Assembly: GCF_014898055.3 (NCBI RefSeq) | Contig: NW_023601754.1 | Span: 46,927,013 to 46,991,012 of the forward strand | Length of the DNA: 64,000 nucleotides | Direction: 5' to 3' | Source of the DNA: Talpa occidentalis | Taxonomy: Eukaryota; Chordata; Mammalia; Eulipotyphla; Talpidae | Part shown: positions 1-12,479 of the stretch, piece by piece | Layout: each line of letters starts with the position of its first letter | Position numbering within the stretch: position 1 is the stretch's first letter | The notes under the pieces: generated by a model | Database searches by the model: none | Told to the model about the DNA's origin: nothing | What the model saw: only the letters and a program-made list of their open reading frames with translations | Program-made: the position numbers and the translations under genes

Positions 1-1889
1 AGTATCTAAGCTGGGTGACAGGAAGGCTGGGGGTGGTTCCAAGGACCTGGAACCATCTAGGTGGCATGGAGGGTGACTGCAAGAGCGTAGTCTTAATGCT
101 CGGACCAAATGCAAATGCCTTTTGGAGCCGGGTAATCGCATGGAGACTGAGACAAAGAAGAGTACTGGAAAATTTGTCCAGCTCAGATGCACTTGCCCTC
201 TAGATAGTAATTCAGAGGAAGGCGTCTTCAAGTTCTGCATTGCTCTGGGGTGATAGAATTAGAATGAGTCCACATTGATCTGGCAAGTTTATGGGGTCAT
301 CTGGACTCATCTAGCACAGCGCTTTTCAAGCTCTCTTGACCTTGATCTACAGTAAGAAAAACATTGCCGTTGAGACCCACTACATTCCGACATACCTATT
401 TAACTAATACCCAAGCCCCTTGAATTAATGCTTCCTCTCACTTGTGTTGTACTGTGAAGAATTTTCTACCATGTTTGATTTGCTTTTTATACCAAGCTAT
501 CTGTGAAACACTAAACTGCTATCATACTGTAGTTTGGGAAACACAGATCTGGAGGAGAAACCTAGCAGTGTCTGCAGAGCTTTCTTGTGTCCAAACTCTA
601 AGGAGCCCCGGGTGTGTCTGCAAAGCCTGCGGCATGTCTGAATGAGCAGAGGAGCCACTTTCTACCCACAGAGGCTTTAGAGACCTGGGGGTCTGCAGCG
701 AGCAGATATCTGTTAAGCTTCTATTTTGTGGCAGTCACTGTTAACACTTGCTTCCCCCTGGAGGTGCTGGAGAGCAGCTCCCGGGCTTGGAACTGGGCGA
801 TCGGGTCGGATCTGGCTGTGGAAGTTGGCTAGATCTGCCACCTCTTGGAGAGGGAAGTGGCCTATGGGAGCTTAGGCAGAGCATGAAAATCTGTGGTAGG
901 AGGGAGACCATCACCATGGTCTGTTCTTTGCAGGGGTGCAGCGGGGTGAGTGAGGGCCACAGATTGGGAAAACCTGGCATTAAAGGCTAACAAGTGTTGT
1001 GAGTGTTGAGTGCATGGGGCGGAAGCCAGTCCAGTTTTCACAGCCCATCTCGGGATAGATCCTGTGGTGCCCACTTACAGATAAGCACACAGAGCTGGAG
1101 TTGGGGGTTAGGGATTTTGAGCCCTTGTAGGAATTTTGAGACTGGATATGGTTATCTGTGTAGTGGATTTGACAGTCATGGGGAAATTTCTCACAGCACC
1201 GTTGTTTTCCGAAGCCCGCTTCAAAACACCCACCCGTCTGAAGGACGATCGTTCGGCATTAGGATGATATAAGAATTTCTGTGACGTTGCCTGTGCATCC
1301 AGACACTGGACAGATGGGCAGTCGGCGATGCCCCTTTTGGGGCCTGGGGCATGTTCTGCCTTCCTGAACTAGGGCCCTGTTTCATTCTGAGAGTGGCATG
1401 TTGGTTTTGTGGTTCATTCTATCATAGTTCTAAGTTAGGTATAGAAGTAAGTGTTTGGGGTCCCTCGACATGGAGGAAAGTCGGTGCTTTTAGGAATGTG
1501 TCTGGTGTTGAGGCGCACACTGGCACATCCCTGGCCTGGGGAGGCTGAGTTCCTGCGACTCTGGAACACAGTATTTGAAATCACAGTTTGATCAAAACCA
1601 ATCTTGGCATGGGGTTGGCTTCCCTGAGCATGAGCAATGGGGTCTTAAAATTTTGGGGGAAGCTGTGGGAACTGGGTGTGGGGTGCTTAAACAGGAGGTG
1701 GGGAAAGCTCCCTCAGACGAAGGAGGCAACTGGAACCCAGATGAGGGAAGAGAATCGCTCTTGTCCCTGGCAGGTCTGCTGTGGGCCTGGTGCTGGCCCT
1801 GAGACTGGGGTGAGCTGGAAGAGAGATTGTTGGCGCCCGTGGGGTCTCTGTGTCCATGCCCTGCGTCACCCCCTCTCCCCCAGGTGAAC
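1..1889 (+). other. SCAF1: SCAF1 5' intron and start of first coding exon's 5'UTR
   Basis: No coding exon is recognisable before the SCAF1 start codon. A CCCCCAG acceptor ends at 1883 and six untranslated bases precede the ATG, so most of this stretch should be the intron between the noncoding first exon (outside the window) and the first coding exon. The short ORFs here have no family resemblance. I see no SINE of the type common later in the window. Confidence 0.6.
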
Positions 1890-4800
1890 ATGGAGGAAGA
1901 AGATGAGTCCCGAGGGAAAGCAGAGGAGTCAGGCGAGGACCGGGCTGACGGGCCGCCTGACAGAGACCCCACGCTTCCTCCTTCTGCCTTTATCCTGGTG
2001 AGGCTGCCAGAGACCTGGGCTGAGGGAGGCTGGGTTGGGAGTGAGCAATCCTGGGTCCCAGGCAGACACCGGGCCCCAAGGGGAAGGCTGGCTTCTCTGA
2101 AGGGTTGGAGTCTGGTGATCGAATGTCCGAGAAGTCCGTCCCTCATGAGCCGAGCTGGCCCCTGTTTGCATGTCCCCCCTGATGCCTCTCTCTCACCTCT
2201 CTGCCCCCCCCCCTTTTTCTTAGCGGGCCATTCAGCAGGCCGTGGGGAGCTCCCTGCAGGGGGACCTGCCAAACGACAAAGGTATGGTGGACCCTGCTTC
2301 CTCTGAGCCCCAGCTCTGCTTCTTCAGCCTCTTCATTCACATCCACTTTGTGGAGGCTTCATGGGGAGCCCGCGATGGGGGGACCCCGTAGTTGCCTGGG
2401 AGGGGCTCACAGTCAGGTGGAGGGGAGACGTCACATCACACGGGTGGCCCGAGGCACTGTGAGAGGGCAGCCCAGCTGAGCAAGCGTGGAGGGAGGTGGG
2501 GCCTAGAAGGGCTTCCTAGAGAAGGTGACGGCCCTTAGAACTGGGTCTCTAAGGACATCCTGGGTTGTCTGGCGTAGAGGAAAGCCCAACAGGCAGAAGC
2601 TGAGGCAGACACCAGCACAGCGGCGGGGTCAGGACTCAGGAGGCGCTTCTTCGGGACTGAGGGTGCGAGCGGGAGGGACTAGGTTACAGTCAGGCTCGGA
2701 TGCCAGGTTGGCTGGTCTGCACCTCACCTTGAGGGCAGTTCAGAGGACAAATGGGGCGAGAGCTGGTACCTCAGAAAGGTGTGGGGAAGTCCCTCTGGGG
2801 CTCAGTTGGGTGATAGTGTGGGGCGGCTGAGGCGCAGGCAGGGGCTTGTTCCCTGTCAGGAGCCAGGGCGGGCTCCTCTCTCCTCTGCGTCTGGTGCAGG
2901 TCTCCAGCCCCCATGCACGTCTCTCCCCAGATGGTTCTCGCTGTCATGGCCTTCGATGGAGGCGCTGCCGCAGCCCACGGTCAGAGCCCCGTTCCCAGGA
3001 ATCAGGGGGGACTGACACAGCTACTGTGAGTAAGAAGAGGGGACTGTGGGCCCGGACTTGTGGGGCTAGGGGAGGAAAATCACTGGACCCTTGAGGGGGG
3101 GCTTGGGGCCTGGATTTCTGGGGTTGGGGTTGGATTTCAGGGGCGACGTTGAAGGGCCTGGGGGTCTGATCCCTGGGTATGAAGATGGGGTCCTGCGAGT
3201 GTTCTGGATGATGGAATTGATAGATCCCCTTGTCTCCTTGGCATCTCAGATGTCTGGGTTCCTGAGAGGTTAGGGCCTGGGCAAATGGGACTGGGGGCTT
3301 GGCATCAGCAGGACAGGGTGGAGCCCTCCTGGCCTCTTCTAGGTGTTGGACATGGCCGCAGACAGCTTCCTTGCGGGGCTGGTGAGCGTCCTGGATCCCC
3401 CAGACACCTGGGTTCCCAGCCACCTGGACTTGCGGCCTGGCGAGTGAGTAGTGGGGCAGCTGGAAGCTGGAGTGGGAGCGGTTCCCCCGGCCTGGGAGCC
3501 AGAAGCACCTCTGAGACTCACTCACCCCTTCTGCCTTGCAGAAGCGAGGATATGCTGGAGCTGGTGGCTGAGGTCCGGATCGGGGACCGGGATCCGATCC
3601 CTCTGCCCGTACCCAGCCTGCTGCCCCGTCTCAGGGCCTGGAGGAGAGGCAAAACGGGTATGTGGGGGCAGGACAGAGCTGGGCAGCGGGGCGTGGAGTC
3701 GTGTGGTGGTCAGTTCTTAGAAGTGGCGGTAGCGACGATCCCTGTGTTTAGAGACAATCTCAACCGTGACGTTTTCTGTCAGACGGCGGTATGGCCCACA
3801 TGTGCGTGCACACACGGGTACAGTGCAAGCTGACGTGAGCATGAGGACGCTGCAGCTGTTAGTGTGTGTGAGGGCCCTGGTGTTAAGGGCTCTTTGTCTG
3901 CCAGACAAAGGAGGGTGGCTCTGAACACCTTCACCTTCCAGAGGAGAAAAGGAAAGAGGGAGGCCCTGGCTCGGGGAGGCACAGCCAGTTGTGCAGGGGT
4001 GCTGCAGGGGTGCCGCTGGGCCCCCGCCCAGGTCCGCCTGGGTCTGCGCTGTGCACCTGCCGGGTGAAAGTGCTCCCTGGTCTGCCTGGTGGTCCCGCGA
4101 GTAGGTCATGGTCCTCAGACATGATGGGCCTCACAGACAAGGGGGACATGGATTGCCCAGGTCACCAGGCCTGTTGCCAGGTCTGGCACGGGGCCTGAGA
4201 ATGTGCATTACTCACCAGCGTCCAGGTGATGCCGTTGCTGCTCAGCCCTTGGGCCCTGATGAGCCCCAGGTTCGGACTCCCTTCTGTTTGCATGTTTTTG
4301 GCAGGGGTGGGCCGGGGAGAGCATAGTCAGCCTTGGACAGCACCAGGTCTGCCAGGCCTGCCCCTCACCAGCGCTAGGGCCGCCCTGCCCGTGACCAGGG
4401 ACACTTGCCTAGGCCCCTGGCTGGGAGGGACTTTTCTTTTAGAATTGGAAGCCCTAGAGGATCAGTAAACAAGGGGTGGGAGGGGGGTGGGCTGGTGCAG
4501 ACAGGACCAGGCAGCTCGGAGTCAAGGGGTGGCGGGGGTGGGGGGGGTGAGGGGGGGTGTGTTCCAGTGATTGTTCATTTTCAAATGCAGCAGGCAGGTC
4601 CCGATAATGTGGATGTACCTTGAACTGCTCAGTTGTTTTGTGGGGGTTCTGGGGTTGTGTGTCTCCAGGTCTTACTCTAGGCTCCATCTGGGAAGCATTT
4701 AGAATGTTGGAAAAAGAAAACTTGGCCATAACCCTACCCCATGTGAAAATTATACGGCAGTTGTCTCTGTCCCCAGACCGCTGCGGCCTGGAGCATTTTA

Positions 4801-6301
4801 CGGCCTGCGGTGCTGACAGTGCCCGGGGTGAGCGCCTGCCCCCAGTCCTGTCACAGTAGCTGCTGTCCTTTCTGTGTGGCGCTCGCCACTTGAGGGCCGA
4901 GTGGTCTCCTCATTGTTCCCCCTGGAGCCCCCGGAAGCTGACGGGCTTCGCTCAGCCTCTCCCCACTCGCGCGTGAACTCCTTGAAATCAGGGTCTTGGT
5001 CAGTCTGGAGACCATTCCGGTCTCCATGTCCTGAATGGCGTTGACACGGATAGGCGATTGAAGAGTGAATGAACGAGTGCTGAGTGCACGCATGAGGCCC
5101 GTCTTGCTCGTGTTATAGCGGAACCGAGGCAGACAGAGGTTGAGTCACTTGTCTGAGGGCACATCTCAGGTGAGGTCTGGGATCTGGGTCAGGATGCAGC
5201 TCCCCCGCCACCCCCTGACTCCCCGCTGCCTGACCCTGTCTGCACCAGCCCACAGACTCTTCGCAGACGAGTGCTTGGGAGACAGCCTCCGGACCCTGAC
5301 GGTGGTGTCTGTGTGTGTGACTGTGGCCTTGAGGCTGTTGTGCTTGGCAGGGTCTCAGGGAGGGAGTGGCGTGGTTGTTGCTGTCACTGGGCACTGGTGT
5401 CTCCCAGTCCTGAGCAGAGGCAGCCCTTGGATGGGCCCCCAGGGCCATCAGGGCTCACCTGCAGTCGCTCCCTGGCTCTGGGAGGGACGGTCACCTTCTC
5501 AAGTCTCATGTGAACCGTCTACAAAAGGGATAAGTTCCTCAGGAGACAGCTAAGGTAGCTTTTGCTTTGCAGCTGCACTAAGGCGTGGCCCCCGCTCTTC
5601 CGCCCCAGCCTGGCCACCATTTTGGGTCAGGGCTTCAGTGCAGTGTAGGTCTCCAGATATGGGAGTGCACACTTGGGGGCCAAATAGGCTTCTCCCCCCT
5701 GACTGTGTCCTTGGGGCAGCTGCTGCAATGCCTGTGCCTCAGTTTTCTCCTAGGCCCGGGAGTCGTAGTACCTCCTGCGCGCGGCTGTCGGAGCGTCCGA
5801 TGAGCTGACGTACAGTGCACTGGGCCCAGTGCCTGCTGGGGCAGGAGGGCAGCTGAGCGAGGAGGGCCTGGCTCAGGGCATGCTGGTCTGTCCTCAGCCC
5901 CCTCTGCTGGGTGCGGGGTGGGAGGAAGGAGCGTGCACCTGAGCCCGGCTCTGTCCCCCACTTCCTTTGCAGTTTCTCCACAGTCTCACTCTTCTCGACC
6001 TGCCTGTGCCCGTCACCTCCTCACCTTGGGCACTGGAGATGGGGGCCCCGCCCCGCCCCCTGCCCCCTCTTCTGCATCTTCTTCCCCTTCCCCTTCCCCT
6101 TCATCGTCCTCTCCTTCCCCTCCGCCCCCTCCACCCCCTCCAGCCCCTCCAGCCCCACCTGCCCCCCGGTTTGACATCTATGACCCCTTCCACCCCACCG
6201 ACGAGGCCTACTCCCCACCGCCGGCTCCGGAGCAGAAGTACGACCCCTTCGAGCCCACTGGCTCCAACCCCAGCTCATCGGCGGGGACCCCTTCGCCGGA
6301 G

Positions 6302-6336
<35 letters not shown>

Positions 6337-8547
6337 GGAGGAGGAGGAAGGCCTGTCTCAGAGCATCAGCCGCATCTCGGAGACGCTGGCGGGCATCTAT
6401 GATGACAACAGCCTGAGCCAGGACTTCCCAGGTGACGAGAGCCCCTGCCAGGACCCCCAGCCCCCGCAGCCGGCTCCGGCTCCTGGGACCCCGCCCCAGG
6501 CGGACTCCACACGGGTAGAAGGAGCCACCCGCCGGCGTGTCTTTGTGGTGGGGACCGAGGCAGAAGCCTGTCGGGAAGGCAAGGTCTCGGTGGAGGTGGT
6601 GACTGCAGGGGGAGCCTCTCTCCCGCCGCCCCTGCTGGCGCCTGGCGACTCGGAGATCGAGGAGGGCGAGATCGTCCAGCCGGAGGAGGAGCCCCGGGTG
6701 GCCGTGTCCCTCTTCCGGGCGGGGGGCCGCGCCGCCCGCCCCGCTCCGGCCGCCCCCGCCACCCCCGCGGCCCAGCCCCCGCCGCCCGCCCCCCGGGCCC
6801 CGGAGGGCGACGACTTCTTGTCCCTGCACGCGGAGTCGGATGGGGAGGGCGCGCTGCAGGTGGACCTGGGGGAGCCGGCGCCCGCCCCGCCGGCCGCGGA
6901 CACGCGCTGGGGCGGCCTGGACCTGCGCCGCAAGATCCTCACCCAGCGGCGCGAGCGCTACCGCCAGCGCTCCCCGTCCCCCGCCGCGGCCGCGCCCGCC
7001 CCCGCCGGCCCGCCCGCGCGCAAGAAGTCCCGGCGCGAGCGCAAGAGGAGCGGCGGCGGCGAGCCCAAGGAGGCGGCCTCCTCGTCCTGCGGCGCGCAGC
7101 CCGCGGCGCCGGCGCCCGCCTCCCCCTGGGACTCCAAGAAGCACCGCTCCCGGGACCGCAAGCCCGGCGCGCACGCCTCGGCCTCCGCCCGCCGCCGCTC
7201 CCGCTCGCGCTCGCGCTCGCGCTCCCGCTCCGCGCGCCGCCGCTCCCGCAGCACCGACCGCCGCCGCGGGGGCAGCCGCCGCTCGCGCTCCCGGGAGAAG
7301 CGCAGGCGGCGGCGGCGCTCGGCCTCGCCGCCCCCCGCCACCTCCTCGTCGTCGTCCTCCCGGCGGGAGCGGCACCGCGGCAAGCACCGGGACGGCGGCG
7401 GCAGCAAGAAGAAGAAGAAGCGCTCCCGGTCCCGGGGCGAGAAGCGGTCGGGGGACAGCGAGAAGGCCCCGGCCGCGGCCGCGCCGCCCCCCGGCTCCGT
7501 GTCCTTGGCGGGGGAGCGGGACAGCCGCCGCCGGGGGCCGTGCCGCCCTCCATCCAGGACCTCACGGACCACGACCTCTTCGCCATCAAGCGGACCATCA
7601 CCGTGGGCCGGCCCGACAAGCCGGACCCCCGCGGCGCCTCCCCGGCCCCGGCCGCGTCGCCCAAGCGCGAGGTCCTGTACGACTCCGAGGGGCTGAGCGC
7701 CGAGGAGCGGGGCGGCAAGAGCAGCGAGAAGGACCGGCGCCGCTCGGGGGCCGCCTCCTCGTCCTCCCGGGAAAAGGGATCGCGGCGGAAAGCGCTGGAT
7801 GGGGGGGACCGGGACAGGGACCGGGACCGGGACCGGGACAGGTCGTCCAAGAAGGCCCGGCCGCCCAAGGACTCGGTGCCCTCGGGGCCCCCGCCCAAGC
7901 CCGCGGTCAGCAGCGGCTCGGGCTCCTCGTCCTCGTCGTCGTCGTCGTCCTCCCGGAAGGTGAAGCTGCAGTCCAAGGTGGCGGTGCTGATCCGCGAGGG
8001 CGTCAGCAGCACCACGCCGGCCAAGGAGGCCGCGTCCGCCGGCCTGGGCTCCATCGGGGTCAAGTTCAGCCGTGACCGGGAGAGCCGCTCCCCCTTCCTC
8101 AAGCCGGATGAGCGGGCCCCTGCTGAGGTGGCCAAAGCGGCGCCGGGCAGCACCAAGCCCAAAAAGACCAAGGTCAAGGCCAAGGCCGGGGCCAAGAAAG
8201 CTAAGGGGACCAAGGGGAAGACCAAGCCATCCAAGACCAGGAAGAAGGTCCGCGGCGGCGCGGGCGGCGGGGGTGGCGGGGGCCCCGTGACGCTCAAGAA
8301 GTCCAAGGCAGACAGCTGCAGCCAGCCCGCTGGGGCCAAGGGCGCCGAGGAGACTTCCTGGTCCGGGGAAGAGCGGGCGGCCAAGGCCCCTAGCACCCCG
8401 CCCCCCAAGGCCGCCCCCCCAGCCCCTGCGCTCACGCCGGACTCGCAGACTGTGGACAGCAGCTGTAAGACCCCCGAAGTCTCCTTCTTGCCCGAAGAGG
8501 CCACCGAGGAGGCGGGGGGCCGAGGTGGGGCTGAGGAGGAGGAGGAG

Positions 8548-8579
<32 letters not shown>

Positions 8580-11500
8580 GGAGGAACAGCAGCCGGCCAC
8601 CACCACGGCCACCAGCACAGCTGCAGCCGCCCCAAGTGCTGCCCCGAGCGCAGGGTCCACGGCTGGTGACTCGGGGGCAGAGGACGGACCGGCCACTCGG
8701 GTCTCTCAGCTGCCCACGCTGCCCCCACCCATGCCGTGGAGCCTGCCTGCTGGTGTGGACTGCACCACCAGTGGCGTCCTGGCCTGTGAGTGTCCCTCCG
8801 GGGGGCTGGGCAGGCCGGGGTAGAGAGAAAGGTCTGGGGAGGATGCAGCCATGGGGAGACAGACTTGGCAGCAGTGGGGCCACCTCGAGTAGGTCTGTAG
8901 TGACCTGGACCCGGAGGACCTCAGGTGGGTGTGGCCTGGTTGGGATCCGTGCAGAGGCGCCTAGATGGAGGTGAGCCGGGAGCAGTGGCAGCCAGCCCCA
9001 CACAGGCAGCCACGCGTCTGGGGTCTGCCTAGAGATGGGCCAGGATAGGCTCGGTGGAGGAACCAGAAAGAATGGGGTGAGCAGGCAGGGATGACCTGTA
9101 GGGGGCGGCGGTAGGCTTCCGGGGGCTCAGGAGACATGCTGCCATCACGACTTGGGCTTTGAGTGACCCTGGTCCCCAGCCCAGCACACACCTGGAGCCC
9201 CAAGCACTTGTGGAGTGACGGGGTTGGGTGGCCGAGGCCCCTGTTCCCCAGTTCTGAGGCCGTTTGGCCAGTCCTGGCGCCCCAGGTGGGAGGCAGCCGG
9301 TGGCTCGTGAGGCTCACTGTCTTCTCTTGTGTCGACCCCCCGTCTCCCTGTCGTCACCTCTCCGCCTGCTGCAGTGACTGCACTTCTCTTCAAGATGGAG
9401 GAAGCCAATCTGGCGAGCAGAGTGAAGGCCCAGGAGCTGATCCAGGCCACCAACCAGGTGGGCTTCCCTGGGGAAAAGCCCTGTAGGTCCTTCTTTTGTC
9501 TCTGCTTAGGCTTAGATGAGGAACTACAATTCCCTGCAGGCTTTGGGACAAGTTACCAGCCCGAAGAAGAGGAGCCTGTTGCTCCTGGGACTGTTGGGAC
9601 ATCAGAATGGGAATGATAGAGGCGCGCGTTCTGCCTCCCAAGTTTGCTCATCCTCCCGCCGTCTCTCTTCTCACAGATCCTCAGCCACAGAAAGCCACCC
9701 TCAAGTCTGGGGGTGACACCAGCTCCTATGCCCACCTCTCTGGGTCTGCCCCCTGGCCCTTCCAGCTACCTGCTCCCCGGAAGCCTCCCCCTGGGGGGCT
9801 GTGGCTCTACCCCCCCCACCCCCACCGGGCTGGCTGCAGCATCTGACAAGAGGGAAGGCAGCAGCAGCTCTGAGGGACGAGGGGACACAGACAAGGTGAG
9901 CGGGGCCTGGGGCAGGTGGCTTGGTGGTGACGGCTTTGCAGACGGAACGGGTGCAGAGAGGCAGGGCCGAGGAGCATGGCAGAGGCTGTGCCAGCAGCTG
10001 GGGACTCGATTATGGCAGATCAGCCGTAGGGGCCAAACCTGCACTGACTGGAGAAGTGGGGGGCAGCACCCTTGTCAGTGCCTACCCACCTCTGCTCCTC
10101 CTACCTACCTGCCTGTTCTTTAACGTGCCCAGCTAGCGACACCTGCGCATTTGCGCACATCCCCACGGTCTACCCCAGGTTCCCCGTCTCTGGGGGTGAG
10201 GGTAGGTGGCTTACAGGAAAAACCTAGGATCCATTGCTCCACGCAGGAAGGAAGCATGGAAAGGTGGGCACAGGGCAAATGCAAACCGGTCGGCCCAGCT
10301 TCTGCCCCTGTTCCTGTTTTCAGGCCTCAAGTCAGTTCTGGTCCCTTTGTTAGTACTGGTCAGTTTTTGTTGTGATTTGATAACCAGTTCCCAGAAGATG
10401 ACCTTGCTTGCCCCTCACACACCCTGGTGCAGTGTGGGGGTCAAGCCAAATAACCCCTCCTAAAAAAGGCCCCACGAGAGTTATCATTTTAATGCTCACT
10501 TGTGCACAGTGAGGCCCCGTGACGAGAGAGGCTGCCCTCTGCCGCCACCCACTTTGCCTCGTCTGTGGTGGTGGTGTGGGACATGGCCTTTGTCTGGCCA
10601 CGTCTCTTTAAAAACCCACTTTCTTCTGGGCCCCAGGAGCCTCAAGATTGTAGCTCATGGGGCCCCCAAAATGCTCACTAGCGCTTCAGCTGGCTCCGGT
10701 TACCTCACCTGTCAGATGCCCTACCCTTCTGGCCTAGTTTGCCGTCCTGTCTCCCCTCAGCCTGGTCCTAGGGAATCATGAGCTGACTCGGGTAGGCGGC
10801 CTCCTCAGGAGTTGCTTCTCAGGCGACTCCCTCACAGTGGGGCAGGTGCCATGATGGGGCCGGGCTCTGGCCTCAGTTCATCCTCCTGCTGGCTATTTCC
10901 TTTCTGTTAGCTTTAGTGAAAATCTCACTGGAAGCAGGGAGTGCCGCCATTCCAGCACAGCAGGCCTGGGGCCTCTTAGCTTCTCCCTGTCCTGTCCCTT
11001 GTGCTCGTCCCCATGGCCATCACGCTCAGAACAGCCACAGCCCCCCTGTCGGCTCACTGCTGTGACCTCCACGCATATTGCCGCCGGCCTCCCGGCAGGT
11101 ATTGTCCCTGTTTCACAAGTGGGCCACCAGGGGCTTCATTCCCCACCCAAGTCGTGGAGGGGTCAGCCCAGGGGTCCGGTGTGCACGTGCCCTCTGCCCC
11201 CCACCTGCCCCCTGGATTTCAGCCTCACAGAGCTCGGCTCCGACCTGGTGCCGGCACCTGTGCCCCCAGCCCCACAGGCTGTGCAGGGCAGTGTCGTGAG
11301 AGCCGTGGCGCCTCCCCACGCCCCACTGGAGGGCCGCACGGCTCCCCTGTGGTTAGAACGAACCCCATGGTATCTAATGGGCGTCGTCAAAGTTGCTCAG
11401 CTAGTGTCTGTCTCCCTGCCAGACCGTGAACTTGCCAGGGCAGGGGGCATGTGTTCTGGTCCCGGCCGCCTGCGGCAGCCTGGGCACCTCTGCCTGGAGG

Positions 11501-12253
11501 ACACGCTCAGTGTCCTTCATAGGACCTGCCCGGGCAGTGGTTTGGGGTGACCACAGACACGCACCGAGGGCAGACCCTCCGCAGAACTTGTCTCAGGGCG
11601 TGGCAGGGGTGGGGGGGGGGCTGGCAGGTAGTGGGGTGGAAGCCAGGCTTCCGGGGAACTCACTCCACTGTCCCTCCCTGCCCCGTGCCGCCGCCAGTAC
11701 CTGAAGAAGCTGCACACGCAGGAGCGGGCGGTGGAGGAGGTAAAGCTGGCCATCAAGCCCTACTACCAGAAGAAGGACATCACCAAGGAGGAGTACAAGG
11801 ACATTCTGAGGAAGGCCGTCCACAAGGTGGGCCGGAGGGAGACGGGCGGCGGTGGGGCGAGGTGGCCGCCTCCGGCCAGATGTCAGGGCGCACATGTACG
11901 GAGGGGGCGACTGAGGAGTGTGGTGAGCGTCCTGTAGCCCCCAGGCCTGTCCTGCTGACCTCCAGGAAAGCCGGGCCGCCGGCCTGGGGAACAGTTCTTC
12001 CCCATCCCAGGCTTCGTGGGTCGGGAGGCTGGGGTGACCACAGCTGCCCCTCGCTCCCCAGATCTGCCACAGCAAAAGCGGGGAGATCAACCCGGTGAAG
12101 GTGAGCAACCTGGTGCGGGCCTACGTCCAACGCTACCGCTACTTCCGCAAGCACGGCCGCAAGCCAGGGGACCCCCCAGGCCCCCCACGGCCGCCCAAGG
12201 AGCCGGGGCCCCCCGACAAGGGTGGCCCGGGTCTACCCCTGCCCCCTCTCTGA
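1890..12253 (+). CDS. SCAF1: SR-related CTD-associated factor 1, ten coding exons, one apparent frame break
   Basis: Nuclear SR-related protein that binds the phosphorylated C-terminal domain of RNA polymerase II and is thought to link transcription to splicing. Coding exons: 1890-1997, 2224-2281, 2931-3025, 3343-3443, 3542-3657, 5973-8785, 9375-9457, 9677-9895, 11698-11826, 12062-12253; all have AG/GT borders and compatible phases. The start ATG has A at -3 and G at +4. The giant sixth exon encodes, in order, a serine/proline-rich stretch, an acidic Glu run (about residues 269-286), Pro/Ala-rich sequence, an Arg/Ser domain (about 567-606), Lys-rich blocks and a second Glu run (about 1014-1031). 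The last exons encode a compact basic helical tail ([15 protein letters not shown]) typical of the family's CTD-binding end. Total is 1304 codons against about 1312 in human. One G is missing near 7533-7537, so the literal sequence changes frame there; both sides are otherwise intact. A sequencing error is the likeliest reason. Confidence 0.96.
4180..4275 (+). mobile_element. Old MER5-like DNA transposon fragment
   Basis: Words such as CCTGAGAATGTGCATT followed by CCAGGTGATGC resemble the internal part of MER5-type (hAT-Charlie) elements. Diverged, and ends not definable by eye. Lies in the 2.3 kb SCAF1 intron 3658-5972, where I see no further exon. Confidence 0.45.
6298..6350 (+). repeat. 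GAG/GAA codon repeat (poly-Glu tract 1 of SCAF1)
   Basis: Imperfect run of GAG and GAA triplets encoding about 18 consecutive glutamates in SCAF1 exon 6. Purine-only on the + strand, hence prone to length polymorphism. Confidence 0.9.
7195..7312 (+). repeat. Arg/Ser codon repeat (RS domain of SCAF1)
   Basis: Alternating CGC and TCC/TCG codons encode repeated RS dipeptides followed by RRR blocks. This is the SR-like domain that gives the protein its family name, and SR-type kinases would be expected to phosphorylate it. The extreme GC content also leaves stop-free frames on the opposite strand, which are shadows. Confidence 0.9.
8536..8586 (+). repeat. GAG/GAA codon repeat (poly-Glu tract 2 of SCAF1)
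   Basis: Second imperfect GAG/GAA run encoding an uninterrupted glutamate stretch, followed by QQPATTT sequence near the end of the large SCAF1 exon. Confidence 0.9.
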
Positions 12254-12456
12254 GACCCCTGGCCACCCCTGCCCTCCGTTGCCTCAGAATTCTGGACGTA
12301 TTTATGGCTCCGCCTCCCCACTTCCCTCCCCCGCCAGTGGGATGAGTGGGGGAGGGCTGCTGCTGGACTAGGAGAGCCCCCTGCCCGGCCCAGCCCCGCC
12401 CCGCCCCCTTCCCCAGACCTGTCCCTGCCGCCCCTCCCTTTCGTGCCCCCAGTTTC

Positions 12457-12462
12457 ATTAAA
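12457..12462 (+). terminator. SCAF1 polyadenylation signal (ATTAAA)
   Basis: ATTAAA lies about 200 bases after the SCAF1 stop, followed within 40 bases by a T/G-rich stretch (CCTTGTTTTC). This is the only good poly(A) hexamer in the 3' flank and implies a short 3'UTR. Confidence 0.8.
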
Positions 12463-12479
12463 GATTTCATGAAATGTTA

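Noticed and set aside
6275..9003. Very long open frames on the - strand (370, 585 and 681 codons) opposite the SCAF1 large exon
   Set aside because: They mirror GC-rich Arg/Ser/Pro/Glu codons, have low-complexity translations and no splice or start logic; the + strand frame matches SCAF1 throughout.
7531..12253. SCAF1 as a pseudogene because of the frame break
   Set aside because: All ten exons, splice sites and the conserved C-terminal tail are intact; a single missing G in a G run is better explained by sequence error.
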